Shown here: piece by piece, positions 38,481 to 41,544 of the stretch | How positions within the stretch are numbered: the first letter of the stretch is position 1 | How the letters are laid out: each line of letters opens with the position of its first letter | NCBI GenBank assembly: GCA_947379865.1 | Contig: CANCOY010000013.1 | Location: 1-41,544 of the forward strand | Origin: Acetobacteraceae bacterium | GTDB taxonomy: Bacteria; Pseudomonadota; Alphaproteobacteria; Zavarziniales; Zavarziniaceae | Direction: 5' to 3' | DNA length: 41,544 bases | The notes under the pieces: generated by a model | Told to the model about the DNA's origin: nothing | What the model saw: the letters and a program-made list of their open reading frames with translations, nothing else | Databases searched by the model: none | Program-made: the position numbers and the translations under genes

Positions 38481-40620
38481 GTGCGGTGGCCTCCTCTGCC
38501 CGTGTCTGTTCTCTGGCTTTCTGGCGGGCATGGCGGCGCAGGGCCAGCACGCCTTCGGCCATGCGCCGCTCCCACGGGTCGGCGGCGGCAAGGGCGGGGG
38601 GGCGGCCGCGCTCCTTCTGGAAGGCGCGGGCGCGCATGGCCAGCGCCCGGGCGTCGTCGTGGGAAATGGCGATCTTGCGCCCCGCAATCTCCTCCTCCAC
38701 CTGGCGCAGCAGCCCCTCGTCCAGCGCGCGCGAGAGCACGGCATAGGCGCTGGCAAAGGGGTTGATGCTGTCGATAAGGTCGATGTCCAGCTCGCGCACC
38801 TCCAGGGCATAGCGGCGGATGCCATCCACAAAGTCGGTGTTGGCGCGCAGCACATTCTCACCATTGGATGTATCGGCGTTACGCGCCTCGTTACGCGCCT
38901 CTCCCACCATTTCTCCCGCCATTTCTGGCCGCGCCTTCTGGGTCAGCACCAGGGCGGCCACGGCGTGCTGGCGGATCGCCTCCTGGTCGGCCTCGGACTG
39001 GTCGGGATAGCGGTCGCGCACGATCTTGCCCATGCGCAGCTGGGTCAGGTCCTGGGGCACCATTTCATGGTCAAACAGGCCGCGCCCCAGGGTGACGGGG
39101 TCTTGCACAAAGGTGGCCAGAAGCTCGTTCATGTCCTCGGCACAGATGCGCTGCGCCTCCCGGCTGCTGGGCATGGCCAGGCCCCTGATCTCCAGATGGC
39201 AGGCGCCCGTCTCGGGGCAATGGCCGATATTGGCCTTGTCTGGCTGATAGCCCCCCTCGCCATAGTCGAAACCGGGGCGCGGCCCGGCGCCCTTGGGCGT
39301 GAAGTTGAAGCGCGGCGCCAGCACCTGTTCCATCAGCAGGCTGGCGGCGATGGCCTTCAGCGTGTCGTTCAGGGCTTCCACCACCGCTTCCTGGCTGGCG
39401 TCGGGCTCGGCAATCAGGTTGGTAAAGCGGGCGCGCACCTTGCCCGGCGCATCGCGGGTGGCGCGGCCGATGATCTGCACCACCTCGGTCAGGCTGGCGC
39501 GATAGCCCACGGTCAGGGCATGTTCGCACCAGATCCAGTCAAAGCCTTCCTTGGCCATGCCGAGCGCAATGATGATATCCACATGGTCACGCTGGCCGCG
39601 CCCCGCCGGGTCCTTGAGGGCGGCCATCACGCGGTTGCGGCGCGACGGCTCGTCATCCACCAGATCAGCCACCCGCAGCAGGCGGCCATCGGCGCCTTCG
39701 ATCAGGTGAAAGCCGGTGGCGGCCTCCTCCCCCTGCCAGGTGCCAAGGGCGCCCATGATCTCGTTGGCTTCGCGGATCTTGTCGGCGGTGCTTTCCCGCG
39801 CGTTCACATTGGGGATGTGGACAATGGTTTTCAGGCTGCTGTCCAGCACCTTGTGGATGCTGTCCAGATAGGAGCCGGCGTAAAAGTAATAGCCGATGTC
39901 CAGCGCCTTCAGATGTTCATAGCCGTGCAGCTGCTCGTAATAGGTATAGGTGACGGTGGCAAAGCGCGCCTCATCCGCCGGGCGCAGCACGGGTGCTGCA
40001 TCCCCCCGGAAGTAAGAGCCGGTCATGGCCACCACATGGGCCTGGTCGCGGGCGATCAATTCCGACACCAGGGTGCCCAGGCGGTTGTCGTCGTCGGCGC
40101 TGGCATGGTGGAACTCGTCCACCGCCAGCAGGCAGCCATCAAAGGCGGCAATGCCCAAAGCCTCGGCGGCAAAGCGGAAGGTGGCATGGGTGCACACCAG
40201 CACCCGCTCGGCCGCCTCCAGAAACAGCCGCACCGCCTCCACCCGCGAGCCCCGGGCAGAGCCTTCGTCGCCGCCCGGCGCATTGCACAGGTTCCACTGC
40301 GGCGCCACCACCCAATCGGCCCAGAAGCCCGCCTGCGACAGGGGCGCATCGGCAAAGCTGGCGCCAATCGCCCGCTCTGGCACGATGATGATGGCCTTGC
40401 GCAGGCCCTGGTTGTGCAGCTTGTCCAGCGCGATGAACATCAGGGCGCGGCTCTTGCCCGAGGCCGGCGGCGACTTGATCAGCAGATATTGCTCCCCCCG
40501 CATGGCAAAGGCGCGCGCCTGCATGGGCCGCATCCCCCGCTCATCCCCCCGCGCCGCCACGCCCGTGCGCGCGCAGGTGAGGGAGACGGCGGGGATTGCT
40601 TTGTGTGTAACCATGACCAT
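38473..40620 (-). CDS. DExH-box superfamily 2 helicase
   Basis: 715-residue ATP-dependent helicase or translocase. Walker A is PPASGKS (51-57), the DExH box is DEFH (168-171) in LLAVDEFHH, motif III is MTGS (199-202), and motif VI is QIIGRATR (382-389). The C-terminal ~300 residues beyond the two RecA lobes are helical and unassigned. ATG 40620 has AAGGAG eight bases upstream and follows the AT-rich gene by 13 bases. Its coding is GC-rich like the nuclease. By context it moves or opens DNA for the GIY-YIG nuclease. Confidence 0.9.
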   Translation of the reverse strand: MVMVTHKAIPAVSLTCARTGVAARGDERGMRPMQARAFAMRGEQYLLIKSPPASGKSRALMFIALDKLHNQGLRKAIIIVPERAIGASFADAPLSQAGFWADWVVAPQWNLCNAPGGDEGSARGSRVEAVRLFLEAAERVLVCTHATFRFAAEALGIAAFDGCLLAVDEFHHASADDDNRLGTLVSELIARDQAHVVAMTGSYFRGDAAPVLRPADEARFATVTYTYYEQLHGYEHLKALDIGYYFYAGSYLDSIHKVLDSSLKTIVHIPNVNARESTADKIREANEIMGALGTWQGEEAATGFHLIEGADGRLLRVADLVDDEPSRRNRVMAALKDPAGRGQRDHVDIIIALGMAKEGFDWIWCEHALTVGYRASLTEVVQIIGRATRDAPGKVRARFTNLIAEPDASQEAVVEALNDTLKAIAASLLMEQVLAPRFNFTPKGAGPRPGFDYGEGGYQPDKANIGHCPETGACHLEIRGLAMPSSREAQRICAEDMNELLATFVQDPVTLGRGLFDHEMVPQDLTQLRMGKIVRDRYPDQSEADQEAIRQHAVAALVLTQKARPEMAGEMVGEARNEARNADTSNGENVLRANTDFVDGIRRYALEVRELDIDLIDSINPFASAYAVLSRALDEGLLRQVEEEIAGRKIAISHDDARALAMRARAFQKERGRPPALAAADPWERRMAEGVLALRRHARQKAREQTRAEEATAHV

Positions 40621-40633
40621 GCACGCAACTCCT

Positions 40634-41365
40634 TCAGCCTTTGCTTTCGGGGAAGATCATTTTCTGGACGAGCGCCTCGATTTCGGCCATTTTCGGCCTG
40701 ACTTCTTTATCAATTTTATACCCAGCTGAATAAAGAAGATTTTCACCATAAATAAATTGAATAATATTCATATATGTATCCAAATTGTTTGTAACAAATG
40801 CCAAGAGGGAAATAATTTCTTCTATTTTTTCCTTTTGTTCTGGCCGAAGAAATACACGATTTTTCAAAAAATAGCGCCTTAACTGTGTTAGGCGATGTTT
40901 CGCATTATGTAAATATTCGTTTGTTTTATTGTTATATCTCACGCCTGTTCCAATATATTTTTCAGTATTTGCATTCTCTATATTATTGCTTTCAATTCCT
41001 AGTACATTATTATTTTCTGTCTGAAATAAATCATCAACAGCATCTGCATTATCAAAATCTGCAAGAAATATAAGATCTTCAATCAAATTAATTAAATTAT
41101 TAATTTTGTTAAGTATTTTAGGTAAAACAGCAAATTCTTTTTCTTTTAGCTTCAAATCATACGCTGTTAATCGGGATAGACGATCTCTCTCAAAATCAAG
41201 TTTTTTATCAAATTCGGCTTTTGCCGATGCAAGTTTAATGGCGAAACGATTATCTATAATTTTTCTCCCAAAAAAATGAAAAATGGCATATGCAATGGAG
41301 AAATATGTTACCCCAGCAGGGAGCTGATTTTTGAAAAATTGAAGCATATTTTCTAGATCTAACAT
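40634..41365 (-). CDS. AT-rich unknown protein with membrane anchor and coiled coil
   Basis: Not recognised. 243 residues from ATG 41365, which overlaps the methyltransferase stop by one base (TGATG); GTG 41368 is an alternative. One hydrophobic segment near residues 15-33 (AGVTYFSIAYAIFHFFG), then a charged helical region likely to be coiled coil (LASAKAEFDKKLDFERDRLS), then Asn-rich helical sequence and EQKEKIEEIISLLAFV. Base composition is strikingly A+T-rich while the genes on both sides are GC-rich, so it was acquired separately. It could be a membrane effector or sensor of the surrounding system. Confidence 0.8.
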   Translation of the reverse strand: MLDLENMLQFFKNQLPAGVTYFSIAYAIFHFFGRKIIDNRFAIKLASAKAEFDKKLDFERDRLSRLTAYDLKLKEKEFAVLPKILNKINNLINLIEDLIFLADFDNADAVDDLFQTENNNVLGIESNNIENANTEKYIGTGVRYNNKTNEYLHNAKHRLTQLRRYFLKNRVFLRPEQKEKIEEIISLLAFVTNNLDTYMNIIQFIYGENLLYSAGYKIDKEVRPKMAEIEALVQKMIFPESKG

Positions 41366-41544
41366 CACGCCCCCTTTGCCTTCGGGTTGTTCGTCATCTT
41401 CGTGTAGAGGGCGAAGAGTTTTTCGAGGCGTTCGGTGTCGTTGCGGAAGCGGCGGCCGATGTAGATGCGTTCCAGCACTTCATCATTGTGGTCGTGGGCG
41501 GCGCGCAGGTTGGGGGGCATGGCATCGGGGGCGTAAAGCTCGGC
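41365..41544 (-). CDS. C-terminal end of a putative class I DNA methyltransferase (MmeI/type IIL-like), partial
   Basis: Frame open from the right edge to TGA 41367-41365, 59 residues: AELYAPDAMPPNLRAAHDHN, then ERIYIGRRF and ERLEKLFALYTKM. This resembles the C-terminal target-recognition tail (LYxPxxMPxxLRxAH, then a Y..FxSExERxxxLFxLY pattern) of large adenine-N6 methyltransferases of the MmeI/type IIL group. The catalytic part is outside the window, so the assignment rests on the tail only. It is the first visible gene of the minus-strand operon. Confidence 0.6.
   Translation of the reverse strand, partial: AELYAPDAMPPNLRAAHDHNDEVLERIYIGRRFRNDTERLEKLFALYTKMTNNPKAKGA

Noticed and set aside
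38481..38864. N-terminal extension of the GIY-YIG gene
   Set aside because: The extra residues are Arg/Pro/Cys-rich and lie fully within the helicase gene; ATG 38480 gives a sensible start with an eight-base overlap.
37801..40701. 966-residue plus-strand open frame across the helicase and nuclease genes
   Set aside because: Composition is typical of a shadow frame, and the minus strand carries clear helicase and GIY-YIG motifs.

Overview
The window is a high-GC chromosomal segment of an alphaproteobacterium, most likely in or near the Rhodospirillales (my inference; the genus is not identifiable by eye). The evidence is the alphaproteobacterial gene order lnt - XRE regulator - metK - trmB - rimP - nusA - ylxR - infB - rbfA - truB - rpsO - pnp, an Irr-type Fur protein, and a RegB/RegA redox two-component pair. 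Neighbouring genes often overlap or abut.

Layout. 1-4290: 3' part of lnt, an XRE regulator, metK and trmB, all on +. 4415-7102: an EmrA/EmrB-type efflux pair that appears to interrupt the usual trmB-rimP adjacency. 7119-17486: the transcription/translation operon rimP-nusA-ylxR-infB-rbfA-truB-rpsO-pnp, headed by a promoter plus attenuator-like terminator and carrying a long hairpin ahead of pnp. 17667-20791: a flavin oxidoreductase, irr, a crotonase-fold protein and a small membrane protein. 21016-22420: a two-gene accessory module (nucleotidyltransferase-fold protein plus an unknown partner). 22595-27808: ugd, then convergent regA/regB, then a two-gene ABC-2 exporter. 28028-29437: an AlbA_2/Schlafen-type DNA-binding protein in a less GC-rich pocket. 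29643-36256: a CobD-like membrane protein and an ankyrin protein (-), then a SCO protein, a YgjP-like metallopeptidase and a Bcr/CflA transporter (+), facing a PBP1a (-). 36472-41544: a defence-like island on the minus strand with a HigBA toxin-antitoxin pair, a GIY-YIG nuclease, a DExH helicase, a very AT-rich membrane/coiled-coil gene and the C-terminal end of a putative DNA methyltransferase that runs off the window.

The most interesting system is the apparent four-gene minus-strand operon at the right end: methyltransferase, AT-rich membrane protein, helicase, GIY-YIG nuclease, joined by overlaps of 1-8 bases or a gap of 13. It reads as a restriction-like or anti-phage system that I cannot match to a named type. 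The second candidate is the module at 21016-22420. No stretch longer than 300 bases lacks a gene; the longest gap (15078-15353) holds hairpins. I saw no tRNA, rRNA, CRISPR array or intact insertion sequence.
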